This document shows positions 1 to 6,103 of a stretch of 58,425 bases of DNA, in pieces. A model generated the notes under the pieces. The model was not told the origin of the DNA, did not search any database, and saw only the letters and a program-made list of their open reading frames with translations. The DNA is from CAZMXP01 sp964570285. GTDB lineage: Bacteria > Planctomycetota > PLA2. The translations under genes were made by a program, and so were the position numbers. Positions within the stretch are counted from its first letter, which is position 1. The number at the start of each line of letters is the position of its first letter. The stretch covers positions 1-58,425 of the forward strand of contig CAZMXP010000035.1 of NCBI GenBank assembly GCA_964570285.1, read 5' to 3'.

Positions 1-77
1 GGGCTATGGGCCCCGAGGGGCCCTGGGCGAGTGGCGTGCGCCCGAGTCCGTTTGGTGCGGGGGGAGGGGCGGCGGCT
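1..77. repeat. 77-bp direct repeat, left copy
   Basis: This copy matches 940-1016 at 76 of 77 positions; the single difference is T against C in the stretch TTTGGYGCGG. It contains a hairpin at 8-23 (arms GGGCCCC and GGGGCCC around GA) and ends in a G-rich tract. Together the two copies frame the DUF433/DUF5615 pair. The window begins at this repeat, so its left border is unknown. Confidence 0.9.
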
Positions 78-145
78 CTGCGCCGCGCGCCTCCTCGAAG
101 AGTTCGGAGCGCGGGCGCCGCCGCCGGTCCCCCGCCAGCGCGTGG

Positions 146-151
146 TATCCT
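146..151 (+). promoter_or_regulatory. -10 hexamer for a leaderless DUF433 mRNA
   Basis: TATCCT, preceded by TGG to give an extended -10, ends 6 nt before the ATG at 158. Transcription would then start at or next to the A of the start codon. No Shine-Dalgarno sequence or clear -35 box is visible. Confidence 0.5.
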
Positions 152-157
152 CCTGGC

Positions 158-484
158 ATGGTGCTCGACCTCAAGCCCACCGTCCTGCCGCTGCGGCAGG
201 ACACGGAAGGCGTCGTCCGGTTGGGCGCCACGCGTGTCACGCTGGAGAGCGTCCTTCACGCCTACCTGGAGGGCGAGTCCGCCGAGGGGATCGTCGAGCG
301 GTTCCCGACTCTCGATCTCGCTGATGTTCACGCGACGGTCGCCTGGTACCTGCGGCATCGTCCGGAGGCCGACGCCTATCTCGCGACGTGCCGGCGTGAG
401 GAGGCGGTCAACCGGGACGAGGCGCTGCGCCGCACGCCGGTCGCCGATCTGCGCGCGAAGCTGTTGGCACGCCGCCCGCGGTGA
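158..484 (+). CDS. DUF433 family antitoxin-like protein
   Basis: The 108-residue product has the DUF433 layout. A short strand-rich start is followed by a helix-turn-helix-like core around residues 25-75, with the typical stretch ESVLHAYLEGESAEGIVERF and then a DLADVHATVAWYL segment. DUF433 proteins usually precede a DUF5615 PIN-like partner and are regarded as antitoxins, and that is the arrangement here: the stop codon overlaps the GTG of the next frame in the sequence GTGA. The ATG lies 6 nt after TATCCT, so the message is probably leaderless. The pair sits between two 77-bp direct repeats, which suggests it arrived as a unit. Because the partner is interrupted, this may now be an orphan antitoxin. 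Confidence 0.8.
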   Translation: MVLDLKPTVLPLRQDTEGVVRLGATRVTLESVLHAYLEGESAEGIVERFPTLDLADVHATVAWYLRHRPEADAYLATCRREEAVNRDEALRRTPVADLRAKLLARRPR

Positions 485-870
485 CCGCGCCGCGCTTCCT
501 CGCCGACTAGAACCTGAACGAGCGGCTTGTGCTCGCCCTGCGCCGGCGCGTCCTCAAGATCGACATTCTCAGGGTCCGCGACGAGGGCCGCACGGGCCAT
601 CCCGATTCGTCGCTGCTCGAATGGGCGGCGGGGCTCGATCGCCTGGTGATCACCCACGACGTGCGCACGATGCCCCGTGCGGCATTCGCCCGTGTGGCGG
701 AGCGCAAGCCGATGGCGGGCGTGCTCATCGTGCCCGACCATGCGCCTGCCCGCGAACTTCTCGACGACCTTGCGCTCATCGCCGAGGCGAGCTCGGTGGA
801 GGAGTGGCGCGACCGGGTGGTCTTCCTGCCGCTCCCGCGCCTGCGAGGGCATCGCGCTGCGAAGGCATGA
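481..870 (+). pseudogene. DUF5615 PIN-like toxin, interrupted by an amber codon
   Basis: Reading from the GTG at 481, the frame begins TAPRFLAD, then TAG at 508-510, then NLNERLVLALRRR. It continues as an intact DUF5615 (Mut7-C/PIN-like) protein to the TAA/TGA-type stop at 870, including the family stretches LDRLVITHDVRTMP and AGVLIVPDHAPARELLDDL. Family members normally read LADEN at this point, so the TAG replaces the conserved glutamate codon: GAG to TAG is one base change. The rest of the frame is undamaged, so the lesion is recent, is read through, or is a sequence error. A restart at GTG 529 would give 113 residues lacking the N-terminal acidic motif of the PIN-like fold. Translation is coupled to the antitoxin. 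Confidence 0.85.
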
Positions 871-939
871 GTCGGCGTCGCCCGGACACATCCCGGTCGG
901 GTCGAGCTCCGCCGCATCAGGGCCCGTCGCCCGCTCCGC

Positions 940-1016
940 GGGCTATGGGCCCCGAGGGGCCCTGGGCGAGTGGCGTGCGCCCGAGTCCGTTTGGCGCGGG
1001 GGGAGGGGCGGCGGCT
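940..1016. repeat. 77-bp direct repeat, right copy
   Basis: This is the second copy of the repeat at 1-77, in the same orientation, 70 bp after the toxin frame ends. Its right edge coincides with the stop codon (1015-1017) of the tiny reverse-strand frame at 1015-1089, so the repeat may have cut off a longer gene there. Confidence 0.9.
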
Positions 1017-1089
1017 ACCTCAGTTTCATGGCGCGGTCGTGCTGGGCCGCGGTCACGATCGCGTCGCGGAAGAGATCGTCGTGGCTCAT
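1015..1089 (-). CDS. 24-residue peptide or truncated gene
   Basis: This frame encodes only 24 residues (MSHDDLFRDAIVTAAQHD and six more). It has a strong ribosome site, GGGAGG, 7 nt before the ATG, and starts 3 nt after the small lipoprotein gene ends, so it looks like the last member of the 3371-to-1015 operon. The stop falls exactly at the edge of the 77-bp repeat, so I suspect a longer gene was truncated when the repeat cassette arrived. A true mini-protein is possible. No family is recognised. Confidence 0.4.
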   Translation of the reverse strand: MSHDDLFRDAIVTAAQHDRAMKLR

Positions 1090-1092
1090 GGT

Positions 1093-1350
1093 TCAGCCTC
1101 CCGGTACCTCTGCGGCGCTCGCCGCTGGGGTGGCGTCGCAACCTGATTCCTCGTCGGGCCGGAGTTGCCGCACGATGGCGTCGGCGGCATCGCGGACCGC
1201 CGGATCGGTGATCTCGCCCCAGTCGTCCATGCCGGCCTGCTCGAGATTGTCGATCGCGCCCTCGAGGCTCGCGACGCCGGGCCCGCGGGAGGTGGTTGCA
1301 CAGCCCGCGAGAACGAGCATCGCGAGGCCCGAACGCAAGCGTCCTCCCAA
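1093..1350 (-). CDS. small lipoprotein of unknown function
   Basis: The 85-residue product begins with a basic segment and a lipobox (LVLAGC; the cysteine is residue 17), so it should be exported and lipid-anchored. The mature part is short, acidic and without recognised domains. The start is TTG, 3 nt after the stop of the upstream gene, with GGAAGG placed as ribosome site; the alternative ATG inside the signal peptide would leave no basic n-region. It belongs to an operon with two secretin-N-like proteins upstream and may be an accessory subunit, but nothing in its sequence shows what it does. Confidence 0.65.
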   Translation of the reverse strand: MGGRLRSGLAMLVLAGCATTSRGPGVASLEGAIDNLEQAGMDDWGEITDPAVRDAADAIVRQLRPDEESGCDATPAASAAEVPGG

Positions 1351-1353
1351 TGG

Positions 1354-2328
1354 TCACCTTCCCCGGACCGTGACGAGGATCACACAGGGCTCGTCGCCGA
1401 CGGCGCAGCCGCCGGCGACGACGGTCTGGCCGAGGGGCGCCCAGAACGAAGACTGCACGCGCGTGAGCTTCTTCTGCGGCAACTCGATATCGCCGTGTTG
1501 CGTCGGATGGACGGGCAATGGCTCCTCGACCGCCGAGTTCTCGAGTTCGCAGTGCAGGATCGCCCCACGTCCTTCGTCGAGGCAGGCCCTCACCTGCGCC
1601 GAGCAGCCGGCGAAGAGCCGGGCCGTGATCGGTTCGCCGATCACCGCGCCCTCCGCCACCTTGACGTCGTAGTCCTGCATGTAGGCGATCTCGCGACCGA
1701 CGCGACCGCCGGCGACGTGGCCGTCCCAGCCGGCGAGGGTGACGGTGCCGGTCGCCTGCGCGAGGAGGCGCTGGGCCTCCTCGGCCGTCAGCTCCACCGC
1801 GCTGCACAGGCGGCGTGCATCCTCACCGCGCACCGGGACGGCGGCCACCTCGACGCAGAGACGCCGGTCCATCGTCTTCCTGAACCATGCGAGCAGCCGC
1901 TCGATCTTTCCCTGCACGCGCGGGATCGCGCTGACGAAGAGCCGGTTGTTGGCCACCTCGATGGATGCGCCCTCCTGCTCCCAGCTCGCCGGCTCCACGC
2001 CGATGCGCAGGAATTCGATGAGTTGGTCGACCTGGAGGGCGCCCCAGGGCTCCTGGTCGGACTCCTCCGGCGGCCGGTAGCGCGAGGGCGCAAGATCCTC
2101 GGGCGGCTGGGCCCGGTCCCGCATCTCCAGGCAGAGGTCCGCGACGTCGTAGGTGCGGCGGACCATCTGCTGCTCCGGGGGCGGCGTGGCCATCGCGATC
2201 CGCTCGGCGAGCAGCTTCTTCAGCCTGTCGAGCTCGCGCGCCAGAGCGTCGCCCTTGCCCTCCTCCTGGCCGGAGACCGCGAGCGCGCCGGCGAGGAGGC
2301 CCAGCGCGAGCAGCCCGGGGCGCCTCAC
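1354..2328 (-). CDS. exported secretin-N-like protein
   Basis: The 324-residue product starts at a GTG that overlaps the preceding gene's TGA (sequence GTGA), so the two are translationally coupled. A signal peptide (LLALGLLAGALAVSG) is followed by a predicted coiled stretch (ALARELDRLKKLLAERI). Around residues 110-180 is a module with the pattern seen in secretin N domains: DQLIEFLRIGVEPASW, then NNRLFVSAIPRVQGKIERLL, a short strand-helix-strand-helix unit ending in VEVAAVPV. No secretin barrel follows, so this is not a full type II/III secretion channel; a periplasmic ring or assembly role is only an inference. It is paired with a related protein upstream. Confidence 0.65.
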   Translation of the reverse strand: MRRPGLLALGLLAGALAVSGQEEGKGDALARELDRLKKLLAERIAMATPPPEQQMVRRTYDVADLCLEMRDRAQPPEDLAPSRYRPPEESDQEPWGALQVDQLIEFLRIGVEPASWEQEGASIEVANNRLFVSAIPRVQGKIERLLAWFRKTMDRRLCVEVAAVPVRGEDARRLCSAVELTAEEAQRLLAQATGTVTLAGWDGHVAGGRVGREIAYMQDYDVKVAEGAVIGEPITARLFAGCSAQVRACLDEGRGAILHCELENSAVEEPLPVHPTQHGDIELPQKKLTRVQSSFWAPLGQTVVAGGCAVGDEPCVILVTVRGR

Positions 2329-3371
2329 CGCGCACCCCCGATCACCGTCGGCCTCACGAGCAGGAACCGCCGCTGCCCCGCGTCGGTGCGCTCGGCGGCG
2401 ACGCTCCATCGGCCATCGCCCGTCCAGAGGTCCGCATCGATCTGCATCGTTGCGCGAGCAGGCATCTGCAGCGTGCCGGCCTTCCCCGCCTCTGCCGTGC
2501 GGATGGGATTCTCCGCGATCACGTGTTCGAGCGAGATCTGCACCCGGACCCGGCCGGTACCCTCCGTCGCCGTGCAGCGCGCCTCCACGAGGGTGCCGAG
2601 CCGCTCGACATCCACCACCGGATCGGCGCCGTCCGCGCGGACGGCGACCTCCACGTCCGCGTCGGCGACGATCGCGGCCTCCGCGCCGTGCCACAGGACG
2701 ACCTGCTGCCGCGAGAGCGCGCGCAGGCGCCCGTGGAAGAGCCGGTGCGCGGCGCCCGAGGCGATCGCCTCCTCGAGACCCTCGCGCTGCGCGGTCTCGA
2801 GGTCGCCGCCGGTCGCGCCGGCGAGCGCCGCGGCGAGCGGGCCCTTCGCCTCGACGATCTCCATCATCAGGTCGACCGTGCGCCGCGCGGCCGGTCGCAA
2901 CTCGCCGTCGACATAGGCGCGCACGTCGCGATTCAGGTCCGGGCGCGCGTGCAGCAGCAGGCTCATCCCGAGAGGCATGATCTGCGAGCCCTCCTCCCAC
3001 GCCTCGGGGCGTACGGTGCTGCGGACCCTTTCCATGATCTCCTCGATCGTGCCGTAGGGCTGCGGCGACTCGCGCGGGACGCCGGTGAACATGACCTCGG
3101 CGTCGCGGGGGATCCGCCGCGGACGGGAGAAGTCGTCCACGCCGGCCGTGATGTCGGAGAGATGGATGCACTCCCACTCGCCCCCCTCCTCGCCTGCGGC
3201 AGGCAAATCCGCGGTCGCGCCGTCGAGCGCCCGGAGCTGGGCCGAGAGCCGCTCGATCTCGATCAGCTTCTCGCGCAACCCCTCCTCCCCCTGCCCGCCC
3301 ACCAGCGCGGCCGCCCCCAGCAGAAACCCCGCCGCGATCCAAAGCGCCGCCCTCCCGATCCGGTTCGTCAT
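2325..3371 (-). CDS. exported protein with secretin-N-like region
   Basis: The 348-residue product starts at the ATG at 3371, with GGAGGG 5 nt upstream; an in-frame ATG seven codons earlier has no such site. An N-terminal membrane or signal segment (ALWIAAGFLLGAAALVGG) precedes a helical heptad region. Residues 110-160 include IEEIMERVRSTVRPEAW and MSLLLHARPDLNRDVRAYV, which resemble the secretin-N repeats in the downstream gene. The C-terminal half (VDVERLGTLVEARCT, then a strand-rich tail) is not recognised. The gene is first in a probable four-gene operon and overlaps the next by 4 nt. It diverges from vapBC, with a C7-GCG-C6 tract between them. Confidence 0.65.
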   Translation of the reverse strand: MTNRIGRAALWIAAGFLLGAAALVGGQGEEGLREKLIEIERLSAQLRALDGATADLPAAGEEGGEWECIHLSDITAGVDDFSRPRRIPRDAEVMFTGVPRESPQPYGTIEEIMERVRSTVRPEAWEEGSQIMPLGMSLLLHARPDLNRDVRAYVDGELRPAARRTVDLMMEIVEAKGPLAAALAGATGGDLETAQREGLEEAIASGAAHRLFHGRLRALSRQQVVLWHGAEAAIVADADVEVAVRADGADPVVDVERLGTLVEARCTATEGTGRVRVQISLEHVIAENPIRTAEAGKAGTLQMPARATMQIDADLWTGDGRWSVAAERTDAGQRRFLLVRPTVIGGAR

Positions 3372-3452
3372 GAAGCCCTCCGCTGATATCAACGACGCCG
3401 ACCGGACTAGGGTAGCCGGGCTCGCGGATCTGCGCCCCGGCAGGGCGACCGG

Positions 3453-3468
3453 CCCCCCCGCGCCCCCC
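3453..3468 (-). repeat. paired G-run (reverse strand G6-CGC-G7)
   Basis: On the reverse strand two G-runs are separated by CGC in the spacer between the divergent operon start at 3371 and the vapB promoter. It is one of many such sites in the window. Confidence 0.6.
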
Positions 3469-3491
3469 GCCCTTCCCGCAGGCGTCGCCCG

Positions 3492-3526
3492 TTGCCGATA
3501 TGCATCAACCGTCTATACTCATGCAT
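3492..3526 (+). promoter_or_regulatory. vapBC promoter with two ATGCAT operator half-sites
   Basis: TTGCCG (3492-3497) and TATACT (3514-3519) are 16 bp apart, and the ATG at 3527 follows the -10 by 7 nt. The palindrome ATGCAT occurs at 3500-3505, between the boxes, and again at 3521-3526, just after the -10. The copies are 21 bp apart, two helical turns, so they lie on one DNA face. That is the expected geometry for autoregulation by a ribbon-helix-helix VapB; binding itself is inferred. Confidence 0.6.
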
Positions 3527-3739
3527 ATGAGGACCACACTCAACATCGACGACGATCTCCTGGCCCGCGCCTCCGAGCTGACCGGGATCGCCGAGAAGAC
3601 CGCCCTCGTCCGCGCCGGGCTCGAGGCGCTGATCGCCGCGGCCGCCGCGCGGCGGCTCGCCTCGCTCGGGGGCGGCGGGCCGGGGCTTCGAGTGCCGCCG
3701 CGGCGGCGTCCGGCAGCGCTCAAGGACCCCAAGCGGTGA
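3527..3739 (+). CDS. vapB: VapB-type antitoxin
   Basis: The 70-residue product opens with MRTTLNIDDDLLARASELTG, the ribbon-helix-helix start typical of the VapB/DUF2191 antitoxins that partner PIN toxins. It continues through EKTALVRAGLEALI and the basic RRL segment, with a Gly/Pro/Arg-rich tail that would wrap the toxin. The ATG at 3527 is chosen because it gives the family N-terminus and fits a leaderless transcript; ATGs at 3500 and 3521 are in frame, but the first lies upstream of the -10 box and the second only 1 nt after it. The stop overlaps the toxin's GTG by 4 nt. The tail is unusually glycine-rich, in keeping with the G-run habit of this genome. Confidence 0.85.
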   Translation: MRTTLNIDDDLLARASELTGIAEKTALVRAGLEALIAAAAARRLASLGGGGPGLRVPPRRRPAALKDPKR

Positions 3740-4092
3740 TCCTCGCCGACACCTCGGTGTGGATCGACCACTTCCGGCGCCATCACGGCCCGCTGGCGAG
3801 CGAACTCATGGCGGCCAATGTCGTCGTCCACGAGTTCGTCCAGGGGGAGCTGCTCTGCGGCGGCATCGCGCCCGGCAGCGAGAGGTGGCGCCTGCTCGCC
3901 GCGCTGCCCCGCGCCCCGCTCGCGAGCCACGAGGAGGTGGTCAGGTGGTTCACCTCCCGCCGCCTCGCCCGCAGCGGCGTCGGCTGGATCGACGCCCATC
4001 TGCTTGCCTCCGCACTGCTCGGCAGCCACCGGATCCTGACGCTCGACGGCCCTCTCGCCCGCGTCGCGGCGCGGCTCGGCTGTGCGGCGTAG
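3736..4092 (+). CDS. vapC: VapC-type PIN-domain ribonuclease toxin
   Basis: The 118-residue product is a complete PIN domain. The first acidic residue lies in MILADTSVWIDHF; the second, a glutamate, in VVHEFVQGELLCGG; and the third and fourth are aspartates in GVGWIDAHLLASALL and ILTLDGPLARV. VapC enzymes cleave RNA, often tRNA or rRNA, and are held inactive by VapB. The GTG start lies in the overlap GTGA with the antitoxin stop. All catalytic positions look intact, so unlike the DUF5615 toxin at 481-870 this pair should be functional. Its exact RNA target cannot be read from the sequence. Confidence 0.9.
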   Translation: MILADTSVWIDHFRRHHGPLASELMAANVVVHEFVQGELLCGGIAPGSERWRLLAALPRAPLASHEEVVRWFTSRRLARSGVGWIDAHLLASALLGSHRILTLDGPLARVAARLGCAA

Positions 4093-4134
4093 CGGCGCGC
4101 GGCCAAGGCTCCCCATGATCGCCTGCGCGCGACG

Positions 4135-4500
4135 CTACAGGTCCAACCGCTCCCTCACCTCCGGCAGCTGCCGCGCAAGCTCGCGGAGCGCGACGGCCCG
4201 GCGCGACACGAGGTACTTCCGGTCCGGGTCGAGTTCCCCGAAGGTACAGCCGCTTTCGGGGTGGAAGAAGATCGGGTCGTAGCCGAACCGCTCGCCCCCC
4301 CCCGCCCCCCCGACAATGCGACCCTGGACGCGGCCCTCGACCGCGAGCAGGATCTCCGCCGGGTCGCCCGCGACGGCGACGGCGATGTTGCATTGGAAGC
4401 AGGCCTCCGGCTCGTGCAATCGCGCCGCGGCCACCCGCCGCGGCACGAACCTCGGGTTCGCCGCGTCGTCGCCCGGAAGGACGGGGTCGACCGGGCGCAC
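4135..4500 (-). pseudogene. displaced 3' end of an rdgB paralogue
   Basis: About 115 C-terminal residues of an RdgB/HAM1-type nucleotide pyrophosphatase are encoded here. They align without a gap with the intact gene at 7778-8380, for example FGYDPIFFHPESGCTFGELD followed by PDRK, and both end in ELARxLPEVxExLxL. Homology fades upstream of about 4500, near the DDxxN residues that match DDGRN in the intact copy. The N-terminal half with the substrate loop (GSKNPHK in the intact copy) is missing and there is no suitable start. The nucleotide sequences are clearly related but diverged. It points the same way as the intact gene and lies beyond the XRE and haloperoxidase genes, as expected for a displaced gene end. 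Confidence 0.8.
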
Positions 4501-4936
4501 CCGTCCCGGGGCACCATGTCCGGCCCTCGGGGCCGGGGACCCACACGAATTCCTGATGCGCCACACTCAAGTGCAGAGCCGAGAACTGGGCTGACACAGC
4601 GGCAACGTGACCCCACCCGAGAAACCAGCGGCGCGGGGGAGCGTGGCCGCCGCGCTCGTCCGCGTGCGCGTGCGCGAACCCTGCCGCCGGCGCATGCTCA
4701 CGAGCGGCCCTCCCGCTTCGTTCATGCGAGAGGCGGCCACGACGAGGACGTCGCCGTCCCTCCGGAGCCGGGCACACTTCCGGGGAGCGACAACCACTGC
4801 CGTCTCGCCGCCTTGTCGGACCGACGGGTCGCCAATGTTCCGGATCGCGCTTCCCCCGACAGGTCGACCTGCAGCCTGCCCGCCTCATGCCGCGAGCGGG
4901 ATCGCCGTTCACGAGGCCCTCGGTGCACCGCGAGAC
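4501..4936. other. non-coding or decayed spacer
   Basis: I see no credible gene here. Open frames exist on both strands but have the biased, arginine- and proline-rich composition of GC-rich shadow frames, with no start context. No tRNA or clear hairpin terminator was found. The stretch separates the rdgB remnant from the XRE promoter and is probably decayed. Confidence 0.5.
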
Positions 4937-4965
4937 TTGACATACTATGCTTAGTCAGATAGGAT
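4937..4965 (+). promoter_or_regulatory. strong sigma-70-like promoter with candidate operator
   Basis: TTGACA (4937-4942) and TAGGAT (4960-4965) are exactly 17 bp apart, and the GTG at 4972 follows after 6 nt, so the mRNA is probably leaderless. An imperfect inverted repeat, ACTA-TGCT-TAGT (4944-4955), fills the spacer. It is the natural site for autoregulation by the XRE protein encoded next. Confidence 0.65.
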
Positions 4966-4971
4966 TCGGCC

Positions 4972-5538
4972 GTGCAGACCATCCGGGAGGCCCGGCTGCG
5001 GCGCAGCCTGTCACAGAGAGAGCTCTCCAGGCGGGCCGGCGTCTCGTTCCGGGGTGTGCAACTGGTCGAGACGCCGGGCCACGACGCGCGACTCTCGACC
5101 CTCGGGAAGGTCGCCGACGCGCTCGGCCTTCCGGCGCAAGGGGTGCGCCATGTGGTCGACGGCTTCCTGGCGGAAGTGCCGGAGTCCGTGTTCTGCGCGT
5201 CGCTGCGGATCCTCTTCGACGGGTTCGAGTCGTGGAAGGTCCACCTGTTCGACTTCGTGGACCGCTTCCGGGCCGACGCCGCGACCGCCCTGGTGCGCAC
5301 GCCCCCCGCGGCGGGACTGGATCCGGCCCTCGCGGCGCTGCTGGCATCGACCGTCGATGCGCTCTGCGACGAGCGCGGCCTGCCTCCTCCCGGATGGACG
5401 GGCGCCGTCGGACCGCTTGCGCGGCCCTGGTTCGTCTCGGATGTCGAATCCCTGAAGGCGTCGGCGCTCGTCGAGTCGCCTGCCCGCTTCCGTTGGCGGA
5501 ACGTCTTCGTTCTCTCCAACTTCCTCTCGCGGGCGTGA
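4972..5538 (+). CDS. XRE-family HTH regulator, probable antitoxin
   Basis: The 188-residue product has an N-terminal Cro/C1-type helix-turn-helix (residues 3-57; ARLRRSLSQRELSRRAGVSF and LSTLGKVADALGL) and a longer helical C-terminal part with no recognised domain. It is followed after 2 nt by a DUF6036-like nucleotidyltransferase, an arrangement seen in toxin-antitoxin and abortive-infection pairs where the HTH protein represses the operon and neutralises the partner. The GTG start is placed by the leaderless promoter 6 nt upstream. The C-terminal region (residues 75-188) may bind the partner. This is the better-supported role; a plain regulator is the alternative. Confidence 0.75.
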   Translation: MQTIREARLRRSLSQRELSRRAGVSFRGVQLVETPGHDARLSTLGKVADALGLPAQGVRHVVDGFLAEVPESVFCASLRILFDGFESWKVHLFDFVDRFRADAATALVRTPPAAGLDPALAALLASTVDALCDERGLPPPGWTGAVGPLARPWFVSDVESLKASALVESPARFRWRNVFVLSNFLSRA

Positions 5539-5540
5539 CC

Positions 5541-6062
5541 ATGCTCACGAGCCAGAGGATCGTGGAACTGTTCGAGGCCCTCAACGATGAGTTGCGGAAG
5601 CGATCCGCCAAGGGAGAGGTCGTCCTCTGCGGGGGCGCGGTCATGTGCCTCGTGTTCAAGGCTCGCGCCAGCACGAAGGACGTGGACGCGATCTTCGAAC
5701 CGGCGCGGATCCTCCGCGAGGCCGCGAGGAGGGTCGCACGCCACCTCGGCGTTCCGGACGATTGGCTGAACGATGCAGCGAAGGGGTTCTTCCTGTCGGA
5801 TCCCCCGCGCCAGTCGGTCATGGATCTCTCGAACCTGCGCGTCTGGGCGCCGGTGGCCGACTACATGCTCGCCATGAAGTGCGTCTCCGCGCGCTTCGAT
5901 ACCCACGACCGGGACGATGTGATCTTCCTCATCCGACATCTCTCGCTGAAGGCGCCGGCGGAGGTCTTCGACATCGTCTCCCGCTACTACCCGAAGGGCC
6001 GTGTGCCGCCCAAGACGCGCTTCCTCGTCGAGGAGATCCTCGGCGACGACGCGGCATCATGA
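5541..6062 (+). CDS. DUF6036-like nucleotidyltransferase, probable toxin
   Basis: The 173-residue product shows the core of minimal nucleotidyltransferases: the Gly-Gly turn at residues 31-32 (VVLCGGAVMCLVFKARAST) followed by KDVDA, whose aspartates 47 and 49 would bind metal. A helical half follows, with LAMKCVSARFDTHDRDDVIF, the region that in this group ends the catalytic fold. Related enzymes such as AbiEii and MenT modify tRNA ends or proteins with nucleotides; which applies here is unknown. The start at ATG 5541 is 2 nt after the HTH gene's stop. The gene converges on the haloperoxidase gene, with 41 bp between their stops and no strong hairpin seen. Confidence 0.7.
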   Translation: MLTSQRIVELFEALNDELRKRSAKGEVVLCGGAVMCLVFKARASTKDVDAIFEPARILREAARRVARHLGVPDDWLNDAAKGFFLSDPPRQSVMDLSNLRVWAPVADYMLAMKCVSARFDTHDRDDVIFLIRHLSLKAPAEVFDIVSRYYPKGRVPPKTRFLVEEILGDDAAS

Positions 6063-6103
6063 GCCCGGTCGCGCCGCGATGGACGGCTGCGCCCGCCGCC
6101 TGC

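Noticed and set aside
508..510. The TAG as a pyrrolysine or recoded amber codon
   Set aside because: The position normally holds glutamate, there is no sign of pyrrolysine genes in the window, and no other in-frame TAG interrupts a recognised gene here.
6..1211. A 401-codon open frame on the forward strand across the toxin-antitoxin region
   Set aside because: It spans both 77-bp repeats and overlaps the DUF433 and DUF5615 frames in another phase, with arginine/proline-rich shadow composition and no recognisable domain.
4135..4566. A functional 143-residue pyrophosphatase gene
   Set aside because: The first 25 or so residues do not match the family, the substrate-binding N-terminal half is missing, and no start signal is present.
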